Origin: Enterococcus florum
GTDB taxonomy: Bacteria > Bacillota > Bacilli > Lactobacillales > Enterococcaceae
Direction of reading: 5' to 3'
NCBI RefSeq assembly: GCF_004309355.1
Contig: NZ_BJCC01000014.1
Location: 1 to 64,000, forward strand
Length of the DNA: 64,000 bases
The notes beneath the pieces are model-generated. The model had not been told where the DNA came from and did not search any database. It worked only from the letters and a program-made list of their open reading frames with translations. Both the position numbers and the translations under genes were made by a program. Below are positions 7,916-17,060 of the stretch, one piece after another (position 1 is the stretch's first letter; each line of letters opens with the position of its first letter).

Positions 7916-8722
7916 CTATTTTCTAAGAATTTTATAATGAGCAGGGATTCTATCTTTCTCTGGTGGCAATTGCATGTAGTCTCCATACAAGTTTCCTAAA
8001 TATTCTTCATAACCAATCGGAATGGTGGCAATTTCTTTTTCAAAAGAGACTTCCACTGCCTGTGAAAAGGCTTTTGCAGATAAAAATTCCTTAGTTCCAT
8101 GCGTGGAAACCACTGCTACTCCCATCGTATTTGACTGCTGATTCTCTTGATTGATCTTTAGCGCCAGTCGATTTATCTTTCTAGCAAAATAATTTGGTCC
8201 TAATACATTTGCATAAGGTTTGATCAAGTTTTTGATCACTCGATGCTTTTCAGAGGGCCGAAAAGCTTTTTTTGTACCCGATCCTCTCAAAAAGTCTAAA
8301 CGCCTTATCTTTTTGCAAATTTCATTTTGACGTTCAGGGTCATCTGGAAGATTGTCTATCGGAAAAATATCAATAAAAAGACCGTGCTGAACATCCCTAT
8401 ACTCATCATCAATATATGTGGATATTAAGTCTATCTTAGCAAATGGATACTGCCAATCACTCACCGTTTCCAAACTGCTCAACCGATACTTCCCATCAAG
8501 TTGCTCGCGATTTTCAATCAATTTAACATAATCTTCTCGTAACATCATAATATCTAAATCATCATCCCAAGGAATAAAACCTTGGTGACGGATTGCTCCT
8601 AGTAATGAGCCGCCGGAAAGAAAATACTTGATATCTAATTGGTTGCATAGTTTATGAAAATCTTGCAACATCCCTAATAGTTCCTGATGAATTTCATCTA
8701 AAGTCATGTATTCCTGATTCAA
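7916..8722 (-). CDS. LicD-family phosphotransferase
   Basis: About 268 residues with the LicD signature: SGGSLLGAIRHQGFIPWDDD near residues 37-56, then LDIMM and DIFPIDNLPDD. LicD proteins move a phospho-substituent (phosphocholine, or polyol phosphate in relatives) from a CDP-linked donor onto a glycan. The CDP donor could come from the cytidylyltransferase encoded about 1 kb downstream in the same unit. The start is TTG, with TAGGAG nine bases upstream. No choline kinase or choline cytidylyltransferase pair was seen, so phosphocholine is less likely than a polyol phosphate. Confidence 0.85.
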   Translation of the reverse strand: MNQEYMTLDEIHQELLGMLQDFHKLCNQLDIKYFLSGGSLLGAIRHQGFIPWDDDLDIMMLREDYVKLIENREQLDGKYRLSSLETVSDWQYPFAKIDLISTYIDDEYRDVQHGLFIDIFPIDNLPDDPERQNEICKKIRRLDFLRGSGTKKAFRPSEKHRVIKNLIKPYANVLGPNYFARKINRLALKINQENQQSNTMGVAVVSTHGTKEFLSAKAFSQAVEVSFEKEIATIPIGYEEYLGNLYGDYMQLPPEKDRIPAHYKILRK

Positions 8723-8734
8723 CGAGTAACACTC

Positions 8735-9823
8735 CTATACTTTTTTTCTATATATTTTTTCCATTTGATTTAGCGTATAGCTCACATCATATTTTTCTAA
8801 TAAAGGCGTATAATCGTTGTCGTAAGGTTCTTCCAGAATTCCTTTTACCCATTCTGAAATCGGAGCGGCTAGGTTAATATAGACACAGTTAGGTGTAACT
8901 GCCGTATCTCTAGAAATGCGATCAGACATGACTAGCTTTTTCTTGGCTGCTTGTGCCTCTAAACCAACCATTGGTAACCCTTCATAAATTGAGGACAAAA
9001 CAAAAACGTCAAACACACTCATCAATTCGGGAATGTCCCTTCTCTCACCCAAAAATAAGACATCCGAATCTAAACCTAGTACTCTTACCTGCTCCTTCAA
9101 ATCGTTTTCTAGTGAGCCGCTGCCAACAATGACTAACTTGCTTCGTTTTTTGATTTTTTTTATTTCATAAAAAACATTGATTAGATAAAGTTGGTTTTTT
9201 TGTTTTTCCAACCTGCCAATATTTCCGATAACAAATGTTTCCTTTTCGATTCCTAATTCATCTCTTTTAAGTTCTCTTGTCTTCTTTGGATGATCGTACA
9301 AGGAAAGATCTATCCCGTTATGAACAATCTGAAAAGGATGATTCCCAAAAAGACTGATTCCGGCTTCTTCACTTACAGCTAAAAAATCTGTCCCATTGTT
9401 TAGCAAAAGCTTCGCCAAAAAGAATCGTAGAATAGATACCAAAAATCCTTGACCTTTCCCGTCCTCTGTGGCATGACTATGTGCGATTCTTTTACCTATT
9501 CCGTTTCTTTTAGAAAGCCACAAATTAATACCGCCACCAAAGTAGACCTGATTGTGCACGATATCAAAATGCTCTTTTTTTAACAGCATACGAACTTCAT
9601 GAAGATACTTAAAAATATTTTTTTTCGGATTTGTTACTACAAAAAAACGCCCACCTAGTTTCAGTACTTCATCCTGATAGTCAGTTACGTCCTGATAGTC
9701 GTCATATATTAAGAAATCAAATTGGAACTCTTCTTTGTCCAACTTGCGATAAAGATTCATCATAAATGATTCGGCACCTCCAAGACCCATTCTGCCTTGA
9801 AAATGCAATATTCTTTTTACCAT
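8735..9823 (-). CDS. GT4 glycosyltransferase
   Basis: GT-B fold glycosyltransferase of about 362 residues, similar to EpsF/CapH-type wall and capsule enzymes. The N-terminal acceptor half starts RILHFQGRMGLGGAESFM, with the G-G-A-E pattern of the family. The donor half shows GNIGRLEKQKN, then SSIYEGLPMVGLEAQ with the E-x7-E pair. No membrane segments are seen. It lies twelve bases before licD in the unit. Donor and acceptor cannot be read from sequence. Confidence 0.82.
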   Translation of the reverse strand: MVKRILHFQGRMGLGGAESFMMNLYRKLDKEEFQFDFLIYDDYQDVTDYQDEVLKLGGRFFVVTNPKKNIFKYLHEVRMLLKKEHFDIVHNQVYFGGGINLWLSKRNGIGKRIAHSHATEDGKGQGFLVSILRFFLAKLLLNNGTDFLAVSEEAGISLFGNHPFQIVHNGIDLSLYDHPKKTRELKRDELGIEKETFVIGNIGRLEKQKNQLYLINVFYEIKKIKKRSKLVIVGSGSLENDLKEQVRVLGLDSDVLFLGERRDIPELMSVFDVFVLSSIYEGLPMVGLEAQAAKKKLVMSDRISRDTAVTPNCVYINLAAPISEWVKGILEEPYDNDYTPLLEKYDVSYTLNQMEKIYRKKV

Positions 9824-9846
9824 GTAAACCTCCAGAACGTTAAAAA

Positions 9847-10884
9847 TTAATACCTTTTCTTAATCGAAAAAATGATTTTGGGGAATTTTCGTTCCACCCA
9901 ACTTCCGAAATTCAGTATGCAAAATGACAAAGCATTAGGAAGATCAAAAATCAGCTTTGTTAACTTTCTTGGAGTTGTATCAACTTCAGTGATCTTTTTA
10001 GCCTCAATAATTGTGTCATCATTCAAAATTGAGTATACTTGACTTTTTTTCTTCTTCCAAGGCAAATGCGCATTTCCAAAAATAGAAAAAATAACTGAAA
10101 CAGTCCCTTTTAAGTGCAATGCTGCCATTCCCGTTCTGTTTCGATCTAATGTAACCTGGTTCGCTAATTGATAAAACTCCTTGAATGAGTCAAACTTATC
10201 ATCAAAGTATCGGGTAGTAATTCCGTCCGATGGATCATATTCATAATAGTATTCATTTTTAGAATTCATCGCTACGACATCACAAAGTTTAAAGTATTCT
10301 AGATTGAACATTCGATCTTCACAACTTCGATAATTTTTAAAACGAATATTGTTCTCAATAATCAAATCTCGGCGGTAACATTTATTCCATAAAACATACA
10401 TTAATTGCTTGCACATCAATTGATAAATGCTGTTTTGAAAGTCCTCTTTTTTATAATAAATTATATCTTCTACCAAATACTTTTTTTTCGAAAGTTTCTC
10501 GTTATACCGAGTGATCATAGTAAAAGAACTAATAATTAGTTGTATTCGATTATTACTTTCCAGCAATTTGGAATAATCAATTAGAACAGAAGGTGACGGA
10601 TAATCATCTGCATCAAAAAAAAGCAAATATTTCCCTGCAGCTCTGCTTATTCCAAAATTTCTTGCCGATCCAGGCCCTTGATTCTTTGTTGTATAAACTT
10701 GAAATCGCGAATCTCCAGTTATTTCTCTAGAAATCAGCTCATAAGTTTGATCCGTAGACCCATCATTTATTAATAGGACTTCATAACTGTCAAACAAAAT
10801 AGCTTTCAAATGATGAATAGTCCGAGAAACTGTTTTTTCAGCATTGTATACTGGAACAATAATGCTAAACATCGGTTTATTCAT
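9847..10884 (-). CDS. GT2 glycosyltransferase
   Basis: Family 2 glycosyltransferase of about 345 residues. The core motifs are FSIIVPVYNAEKTVSRTI, LINDGSTDQT, NQGPGSARNFGI and FFDADD. The C-terminal third is basic and may associate with the membrane. It directly follows the epaR-like gene, so it probably adds the second sugar to the lipid-linked decoration. The ribosome binding site AGAGGT precedes the ATG. Confidence 0.82.
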   Translation of the reverse strand: MNKPMFSIIVPVYNAEKTVSRTIHHLKAILFDSYEVLLINDGSTDQTYELISREITGDSRFQVYTTKNQGPGSARNFGISRAAGKYLLFFDADDYPSPSVLIDYSKLLESNNRIQLIISSFTMITRYNEKLSKKKYLVEDIIYYKKEDFQNSIYQLMCKQLMYVLWNKCYRRDLIIENNIRFKNYRSCEDRMFNLEYFKLCDVVAMNSKNEYYYEYDPSDGITTRYFDDKFDSFKEFYQLANQVTLDRNRTGMAALHLKGTVSVIFSIFGNAHLPWKKKKSQVYSILNDDTIIEAKKITEVDTTPRKLTKLIFDLPNALSFCILNFGSWVERKFPKIIFSIKKRY

Positions 10885-10896
10885 AATGCACCTCTA

Positions 10897-12285
10897 TTAC
10901 CTATATATTTGTTCTTCTGGAAAGTTTGATAACTTCGTGCCAAAGGGTGCCTCATCGATACCTTGTGAAGAAACCTTATCAAATAAAATTTGGATTGTTT
11001 GCAATAAAATTTTCATGTCTAAAAGTAAAGAGTATTTTTTTATATAAAGCAGATCAAATTTCAATTTGCTATTATAATCAGAAACATACTTTCCATATAC
11101 TTGGGCATACCCCGTTATTCCCGCTCGAACATTATGTCTCAAGTAATAATAAGGATTCTCTTTATTAAATTGATCAACAAAATAAGGTCTTTCCGGCCGA
11201 GGTCCAATAATAGACATATCTCCCCTTAATACATTAAACAATTGAGGTAATTCGTCTATTCGAACAGTACGAATGATTTGACCTATGGGAGTAACACGTG
11301 AGTCATTGCTTTTTGCGAGAACTGGTCCGGATGATGCCTCCGCAGAAACTGTCATCGAACGAAACTTGTATATTGAAAATTCTTTTTGATCTTTAGTGAT
11401 TCGTACCTGCTTGTAAATAACAGGCCCTGGAGAAGTAACTTTTATAAAAAAAGCGGTTATAATCATAAAGGGTGCCGTTATTATGAGTAAGATAAGCGAT
11501 ATGATTATATCAAAAAGACGTTTGAACAATGCTTCTTCTGAGGGTATGCGAAAACCAGAGGATTCTATGATGCTTTCATCCTCAAAATTCATAATATTCG
11601 CATTCATCGTTATTAAGTTTTCGAAGGTAGTATTTAAAAACAACTTTTTTTCTTTTTGTATTGTCAGCTGATAAATATTGATTTTATCGATCTCAGGAAG
11701 TTTCGAGGCTACATAAACAATATCAATGTCGTCAATTATCAGTTGAAGATTCTCAAAGTAATGCCCTACCACAACCGCTGCGACTTTGTGCTTATTATTT
11801 TTACGAGAATCAAAATTGTTCATCGCTGCAACGACGTCTTCCTCAAACCCAACCACTGCCAATCTTTTATTGTTGCTGAGCTTCAGATAAAGCTTGTATA
11901 CTATTATTCTATAAGCACTTAATAAGAGGACTGAAATTACAAAGGAAAGAGCAATTACTGTTCTAGGGAAAGCAAACCATCTTCCTACAAAAGTAATAAT
12001 CATTATGCCCAAAGACACCAGAAATTGGCCTATGACCGTTACGTAAACAATATCGGTTATGATTCTATTATAAAAAACATAAGTTCCTAGTAAAATGTTG
12101 AGTAAAATAAAAAAAATGGAAATGATGAATGCTGAATTTTCGAACGTTTGAAAATTTCTTAAAGGAACTTCAGCATCGAATTTCACCAAAAAAGCTAAGT
12201 AAATGGAGCAATTGAATACTAATACATCCATGAGAATAATTAGTATCCTCTTGGCTGCACTCCATTCATCTTTGTTGTTATTCAT
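10897..12285 (-). CDS. epaR: EpaR-like polyprenyl glycosylphosphotransferase
   Basis: About 462 residues. The N-terminal half has several membrane helices; a CoA-binding-like middle domain follows; the C-terminal bacterial sugar transferase domain shows KRLFDIIISL, SPGPVIYKQ, YKFRSM, RIDELPQLFNVL and IGPRPERPYF. Such enzymes place a sugar phosphate on undecaprenyl phosphate and so start a lipid-linked unit. The ATG at 12285 has AGGAGG four bases upstream; the longer frame lacks such a site. It opens the last transcription unit, after a terminator, so decoration appears to be initiated separately from the EpaA-initiated backbone. The name follows the E. faecalis locus by type and position. Confidence 0.85.
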   Translation of the reverse strand: MNNNKDEWSAAKRILIILMDVLVFNCSIYLAFLVKFDAEVPLRNFQTFENSAFIISIFFILLNILLGTYVFYNRIITDIVYVTVIGQFLVSLGIMIITFVGRWFAFPRTVIALSFVISVLLLSAYRIIVYKLYLKLSNNKRLAVVGFEEDVVAAMNNFDSRKNNKHKVAAVVVGHYFENLQLIIDDIDIVYVASKLPEIDKINIYQLTIQKEKKLFLNTTFENLITMNANIMNFEDESIIESSGFRIPSEEALFKRLFDIIISLILLIITAPFMIITAFFIKVTSPGPVIYKQVRITKDQKEFSIYKFRSMTVSAEASSGPVLAKSNDSRVTPIGQIIRTVRIDELPQLFNVLRGDMSIIGPRPERPYFVDQFNKENPYYYLRHNVRAGITGYAQVYGKYVSDYNSKLKFDLLYIKKYSLLLDMKILLQTIQILFDKVSSQGIDEAPFGTKLSNFPEEQIYR

Positions 12286-12431
12286 ATTTCCTCCTACTTT
12301 CAAAAATAATCCATCTAACATATTAACATAGTCAATCTTAAAAAAGTAGATTATTGCTGAAATGTTAAAGAAAACAAAGAAGTTCGATTCTGTCCTGCTT
12401 ATAGATTTGAATACATCTGTTAAAATGAAAC

Positions 12432-12450
12432 ATTATGTTTTTTACATAAT
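12432..12450. repeat. 7-bp palindrome upstream of the epaR unit
   Basis: ATTATGT (12432-12438) and ACATAAT (12444-12450) are perfect inverted arms separated by five T. It abuts the terminator of the upstream flippase and lies about 150 bases ahead of the epaR start, in the only space available for that unit's promoter. It could be an operator; the A/T-rich context weakens the case. Confidence 0.35.
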
Positions 12451-12451
12451 A

Positions 12452-12481
12452 AAAAGGATGGGAACTTGCTCCCATCCTTTT
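12452..12481 (-). terminator. Terminator between flippase and epaR
   Basis: AAAAGGATGGGA pairs with TCCCATCCTTTT (12 bp, 6-base loop). On the minus strand TTTTTATT follows. It starts a few bases after the flippase stop, ending the third module of the locus. The T-rich flank on the plus side makes it symmetric. Confidence 0.88.
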
Positions 12482-12484
12482 AGT

Positions 12485-13747
12485 TTATTCTCGGAATTTT
12501 TTTTGTTTATACAACAAACTAAACAGAATAACTAATAAAGAAATTACTACAAATGAAATACTTATACAATAAAGAGAAGCTGCACCAAATATACCGAATT
12601 TGCTCACTAAAATAGTGCTGATTATTGTTGCTAATATGGCAGCAATCCCATAGACATAGAGCAAATATTTTTGCTTTCCTGCTACAATCAATAAATAAAC
12701 AAGTACATTCGCAAAGCTATTTAATCCGCCCGCAACCAACAACAATATAAACTCATTTTTATAAGGAAACAGATCTATTGAATAAACAAGTGATAATACT
12801 GGAATTCCAATGAAGTAGCCTCCAAAAACAACAAGAATAGTTAAACCTAAAACTGTGAATGTTACTTTTTTGACAATTGAAAAATAGCCCTTTCGATCAT
12901 TAATGCTCCAGGCTTTTGAAATAGTAGTATACATTGGTACAAGTACAAAAGAGGTAAACAAAGTTATTATAGCTGAGGGCATAAACAAAACATTATAAAC
13001 AGACTGAATTTCATTGGTTAGTAATAACTCAATTGAATTTTTAGGAATATTGATAATGTAATTTGTTAAAAAGGCACTCAAAAAAATGGGAGCACATTCA
13101 ATAAATAGCTGAAGCATTCTCTTGCTTTTTGGCTTGTTTAGTTCTTTTCGCAGATGTCGAATCACTTGAAAGTCAACAAAAAATAGCCAAATATAGGAAA
13201 AGAAAATGGCAAATATAATTGCCAAGGCTAGATTGTTCGAAAAGTAAAGCGCACCTATAAACAAAATGTCGTAACAAAGAATCCGTACAAAATAGGATTT
13301 TCCGGAAATTTCTAAACGTTCATGCTGTTGAAAAAAACCCGCAAAGACATCCGCAAAGGCTTCCCCGCTCATCAAAAGCGTCAATAAAAAAGCAATGAGC
13401 ATTTTATAGCCGTCTAGGTGGAGGAGTTTTCCATAAACGAAACTGCCAACTAACATTATCATTACTGAACAAAATTTAGAGTAAAAATAATAGTTAAAAT
13501 TGTATTTCTCGTTGAGGTCTGCAACTTGATAATTTCTTGTTCCAAACATTCCAATCGTTAACATTTGCTGGCAAACAGCCCAGCCAATTGAAAAAATTCC
13601 AGCTTCAGAAGTACCTAGCATTCGTGTAACAACTAAAAGCAGCAGAATCGATGAAAAGGAAAAAGTAAACATTCCAATACTATACCACAGGCTGTTCTTT
13701 TTTGAATTTGGAGCCTTTTCTAAAAGTTCATTGTAATACTTCTTCAT
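12485..13747 (-). CDS. Wzx-type polysaccharide flippase (first copy)
   Basis: About 420 residues with roughly twelve membrane helices, of the MOP/PST polysaccharide biosynthesis family. It begins KKNSLWYSIGMFTFSFSSIL and has the usual Wzx spacing of paired helices. The ATG at 13747 follows GGGAG by five bases, better than the upstream TTG. It is the last gene of the module holding the epimerase and the DPM1-like/DUF2304 pair, so it may flip the lipid-linked product of that module. It is distinct in sequence from the second flippase at 2.3-3.7 kb. Confidence 0.82.
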   Translation of the reverse strand: MKKYYNELLEKAPNSKKNSLWYSIGMFTFSFSSILLLLVVTRMLGTSEAGIFSIGWAVCQQMLTIGMFGTRNYQVADLNEKYNFNYYFYSKFCSVMIMLVGSFVYGKLLHLDGYKMLIAFLLTLLMSGEAFADVFAGFFQQHERLEISGKSYFVRILCYDILFIGALYFSNNLALAIIFAIFFSYIWLFFVDFQVIRHLRKELNKPKSKRMLQLFIECAPIFLSAFLTNYIINIPKNSIELLLTNEIQSVYNVLFMPSAIITLFTSFVLVPMYTTISKAWSINDRKGYFSIVKKVTFTVLGLTILVVFGGYFIGIPVLSLVYSIDLFPYKNEFILLLVAGGLNSFANVLVYLLIVAGKQKYLLYVYGIAAILATIISTILVSKFGIFGAASLYCISISFVVISLLVILFSLLYKQKKFRE

Positions 13748-13840
13748 TCTTTCTCCCAATTCATAATGTAATTTTCATTATCAATAGATAATATTCATTC
13801 GACAGTTCATACACTTTTTAACTATAAAGAGAGTTAATAA

Positions 13841-14197
13841 CTAAAACTCTTTATTTCGCTTCTCCGCTTCACTTTTTTTTTCTAAAGCGATCTTCTGAGT
13901 TAATTCTTTATTTTTTTTTTCTATCTTTGAAAAGCTTTTGCTCATTGAAAAATCCTTGATGAACAGGACGAAAATCATCACGAGAAAAAGAAAATTCGTT
14001 GGCGATTGAATTCCAACAATACTGGAAAAAAAGATAACAATTTTCGGAAAGATGCTCAAAATTACCAGTCCAAATGAAAACAGTACCCAAAAAAGAGAAT
14101 GTTCAATATCTATTCGCCCCTTCTTGACTTCAAATCCAATATAAATGGTTGTAAATAAAGCTCCTAAAAACAGTAGCAATCTCAACTCAATCGTCAT
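13841..14197 (-). CDS. DUF2304 small membrane protein
   Basis: 118 residues with three predicted membrane helices (about 5-22, 33-52, 66-85) and a charged coiled-coil tail rich in Lys and Glu. It matches the DUF2304 family by size, layout and genetic context: such genes usually follow a DPM1-like GT2. Its ATG overlaps the stop of that GT2 as ATGA, so translation is coupled and the two probably form a complex. The function is unproven; it may anchor the transferase or help move the polyprenyl-phosphate sugar. Confidence 0.78.
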   Translation of the reverse strand: MTIELRLLLFLGALFTTIYIGFEVKKGRIDIEHSLFWVLFSFGLVILSIFPKIVIFFSSIVGIQSPTNFLFLVMIFVLFIKDFSMSKSFSKIEKKNKELTQKIALEKKSEAEKRNKEF

Positions 14198-14925
14198 TTC
14201 CCAACCGCCATTCTGTTCATTTTTGTTAAGTCCAATTTTTTTCTAAAAAACTGAAGAATCAAAATAGAAATAGTCATTCGCAACATATACCGAATACTCC
14301 TAGATACAGTGAGATAACTGTCACCGGCTAACCTCTCACGCATGTTAACCTGCACCTCTTTGATTTGAGCATTTGATTTGATATAGAAACTCATTGTATC
14401 GGGCTCTGGTGTCATATTAGGAACTGATAAGTAAGCATCAATTGCTGACTTATTGTATAATCTTAACCCACTTGTAGGATCAGTTAAATTTACTCCCGTA
14501 GTTAATCGAATAGCTAGAGCAATTAAATCACTGCCCATCATTCTCAGAGACCTGTTTTTTTTTGTTTTTAGAAAACGACTGCCGATAACTATGTCTGCAC
14601 CTTTCTGAGCTTCCAAAATCATGGATGGTATTGAACTTGCCATGTGCTGTCCATCAGCATCAAATTGTATTACACAATCATACCCTTTTTGTTTTGCATA
14701 TTTAACACCCGCTTCAAAAGCACCAGAGAGCCCCAAATTAACTGGTAAGTCAAGAATATTAGCATTCATCGATACCGCAACCTCAACAGTATTGTCTGAA
14801 CTCCCGTCATTTACGATAATAAAATCTAATTCAGGTTGAAATTCTCTTAGCTCTAATATGACTGAAGATAAACTCTCTTCCTCATTATAAGCTGGAATAA
14901 TTAGGAGTGGGTTCAATTCATTCAA
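14194..14925 (-). CDS. Polyprenyl-phosphate glycosyltransferase (DPM1-like GT2)
   Basis: 243 residues. The motifs are LLIIPAYNEEESLSSVI, FIIVNDGSSDNT, PVNLGLSGAFEAGV, QFDADGQH and SRFL, all typical of dolichyl-phosphate-mannose synthase-like enzymes that load a sugar onto polyprenyl phosphate. It lacks the two C-terminal membrane helices of GtrB, and the paired DUF2304 protein may supply membrane attachment. The start is TTG with GAGAGG six bases upstream, overlapping the end of the epimerase gene. The product could feed the GT-C enzymes of the locus. Confidence 0.83.
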   Translation of the reverse strand: MNELNPLLIIPAYNEEESLSSVILELREFQPELDFIIVNDGSSDNTVEVAVSMNANILDLPVNLGLSGAFEAGVKYAKQKGYDCVIQFDADGQHMASSIPSMILEAQKGADIVIGSRFLKTKKNRSLRMMGSDLIALAIRLTTGVNLTDPTSGLRLYNKSAIDAYLSVPNMTPEPDTMSFYIKSNAQIKEVQVNMRERLAGDSYLTVSRSIRYMLRMTISILILQFFRKKLDLTKMNRMAVGK

Positions 14926-15886
14926 CAGGAACCTCTCCCTTCTCCTCTAACGTTTTTAAATAGTCGCGTAATCCATCAACTACTGAAAAATTAGGGCTAA
15001 AGCCTAACTCTTCCAGTTTTTTGATTGAAGCAAAGGAGTCTTTAATGTCCCCTTTCCTGTTCGGCTTATTTTTAACAGGTAATTGAACAGAAAAATATTC
15101 ATCCAAATTTGACTTAATCTCTTTTAATGAAATTTTATTTCCAGTTCCAACGTTGTAGACATTTCCTAATGCCTCGTTTTTCTCAGCAACTAAATTCAAA
15201 GCTTGCACTACATCGTCAATATACACGAAGTCTCTTGTTTGACTGCCATCTCCGAAATAGGTAAAACAACTCTCCTTGTTTCTTTTATATTCCTCGTATT
15301 TATTCATTAATATCGAGATGACCCCAGAATACGGAGAGCTTGGGTTTTGATTCGGTCCATAAACATTAAAAAAACGAACCGCAGCAGTAGGCACTTGGTA
15401 GAGATTCCAATAGTTTGCAACATATCTCTCAGATGCATACTTATCGATAGCGTACGGAGTTAACGGTATTATGGGAGATTCCTCTCTTTTAGGCAGTTCT
15501 TCCCCATCCCCATAAACTGCTGCTGAAGAGGCAAAAATGAATCTTTTTAAATCCTTTTGGTACCGTCGTGTAAGTTCCAATAAAAGTAATGTGCTATCAA
15601 AATTTATTGCATGAGTCTCTACTGGTCTTTCTACTGAATCAGCAACACTCGCAATCGCTGCTAAATGATAGATGTAGGAAAATTGGTTTTGCTTAAAAAC
15701 CCGAGTCATTAATGTTTGATCCAATACATTTCCTTCTATAAATGTCAATCCTTTGGACGTTGACAAATTCTCTTTTTTTCCCATAGACAAGTCATCAATA
15801 ACAATTACTTCGTTTTTCTTCAGTAAATGATTTGCGAGATTGGAGCCGATAAAACCAGCTCCTCCTGTTATTAGTATTTTTGACAT
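14918..15886 (-). CDS. UDP-hexose 4-epimerase-like SDR
   Basis: 322 residues of the extended SDR family, closest in feel to UDP-GlcNAc or UDP-glucose 4-epimerases (GalE/WbpP type). It shows [14 protein letters not shown], the AS-S-AAVYGD strand, catalytic YAIDK, and RFFNVYGPNQNPSSPYSGV. It probably supplies UDP-Gal or UDP-GalNAc to the transferases beside it. AGAGG precedes the ATG. The 3' end overlaps the next gene by 8 bases. Confidence 0.82.
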   Translation of the reverse strand: MSKILITGGAGFIGSNLANHLLKKNEVIVIDDLSMGKKENLSTSKGLTFIEGNVLDQTLMTRVFKQNQFSYIYHLAAIASVADSVERPVETHAINFDSTLLLLELTRRYQKDLKRFIFASSAAVYGDGEELPKREESPIIPLTPYAIDKYASERYVANYWNLYQVPTAAVRFFNVYGPNQNPSSPYSGVISILMNKYEEYKRNKESCFTYFGDGSQTRDFVYIDDVVQALNLVAEKNEALGNVYNVGTGNKISLKEIKSNLDEYFSVQLPVKNKPNRKGDIKDSFASIKKLEELGFSPNFSVVDGLRDYLKTLEEKGEVPVE

Positions 15887-15898
15887 CTACTTTTCCTC

Positions 15899-16675
15899 TC
15901 AGTTCGTTTCTTGGCTTTTTATATATTGTTTAATAAGAAGTCGAGCTATTGGTTTGGGCCAAAAACGTTCAAACATAGCTAAATCTTCTGTTGTTCTTTT
16001 ATTAGATGCGATAGCATTTGATGTTTCGGAATCTTCATGTATTCGATGATACATGAGCTCCTTATCGATAAAGGTGAATTCGCCTGTCATCTTAGAAATT
16101 CTTTCCCAAGCATCCCAATCTAAATTGGATCGCATGTTTTCGATAAAGCGAAAGTCTTTGAGTTTTTTCATATTGTAAGTCACAGCAGGACAGCAAATCG
16201 GATTTCCTAAAGAAAGAATAAGCCTTCTGATAAAAATAGACTTCTTGAATATTTTTATTGGATAAAGCATTCTTCTCTTAATTTTTAAATTCGCATTTTT
16301 TACACGAACATCTTTATCTTGCAACTCTCTATAATCAGTGAATGCGATTAAAGTATTTGACTGGTTCATTTGTGTAAGTGTCGCATCTACGTATTCTGGC
16401 AAATATATGTCATCTTGATGCGCCAAAGTAACAAAAGGAGTTTTAGCCAATGCTAATCCATTATTCCAATCAACCCCTATACCAGGGTGTAGGTGTGTAT
16501 AAAGCTCTATATTGTATTTTTTTGCTACATCAGAAATGTATTTATTAGGTGTTCCTGTAGAGATAATAACCTTTGAAGGAGCCGTTTGAGATTGTATAGA
16601 TTTTATACATTCCTCTAAGTAATGAGACTCTTTATATGCACATATGACAAATGTGTGACTATATTCTTTTGACAC
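15899..16675 (-). CDS. GT2 glycosyltransferase
   Basis: 258 residues. It begins FVICAYKESHYLEECI and carries AHQDDIY as the metal-binding motif; LDWDAWER lies in the acceptor half. The N-terminal donor loop differs from standard GT2 enzymes (IISTGTPNKYI), so the fit is good but less canonical. The start is GTG after GGAGGGG. It opens the third module, downstream of a terminator and a candidate promoter. Confidence 0.75.
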   Translation of the reverse strand: MSKEYSHTFVICAYKESHYLEECIKSIQSQTAPSKVIISTGTPNKYISDVAKKYNIELYTHLHPGIGVDWNNGLALAKTPFVTLAHQDDIYLPEYVDATLTQMNQSNTLIAFTDYRELQDKDVRVKNANLKIKRRMLYPIKIFKKSIFIRRLILSLGNPICCPAVTYNMKKLKDFRFIENMRSNLDWDAWERISKMTGEFTFIDKELMYHRIHEDSETSNAIASNKRTTEDLAMFERFWPKPIARLLIKQYIKSQETN

Positions 16676-16872
16676 ACTTCCCCCTCCAATTTCTATAACT
16701 TTTTCAATTATAACTCAACTCAAGGCTAAAATCTAAAAAAATTGATAACAGATTTTACTTTCTGCATTATCCTTGTATTTCAAATAATTCAAAATGGGAA
16801 AAGCAGCAATTTACTAATTCTTCGGCTCATGCTCTACTTTTATTCAAGTCAATTCATCCTGTAAGAGAATAA

Positions 16873-16901
16873 TTTATAGCATATACTGTATGAATTGAAA
16901 A
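16873..16901 (-). promoter_or_regulatory. Candidate extended -10 promoter for the GT2-to-flippase module
   Basis: On the minus strand TGCTATAAA gives an extended -10 (TATAAA, 16873-16878). A weak -35, TTTTCA (16896-16901), lies 17 bases upstream. It sits in the 385-base gap between 16676 and 17060, after the terminator of the GtrII gene. The rest of the gap is A/T-rich with no supported gene. Confidence 0.5.
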
Positions 16902-16968
16902 TCTGAAATTTTTTGAATATCAGAATAATGTAATCGAATTATTTTTTTATGGCTAACCACTGACATAC

Positions 16969-16996
16969 AAAAAGGGTGAGAAATGAATCCCACCCT
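16969..16996 (-). terminator. Terminator after the second GtrII gene
   Basis: AGGGTG pairs with CACCCT (6 bp, plus two more pairs after one mismatch); on the minus strand TTTTTG follows. It lies about 65 bases beyond the stop of the membrane glycosyltransferase at 17061. Confidence 0.8.
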
Positions 16997-17060
16997 AAAA
17001 ACAAGCATGTTGATTTCTTAATTGATGCAACAGCTTCATCCTGTAGGGATAACAAAAGAC

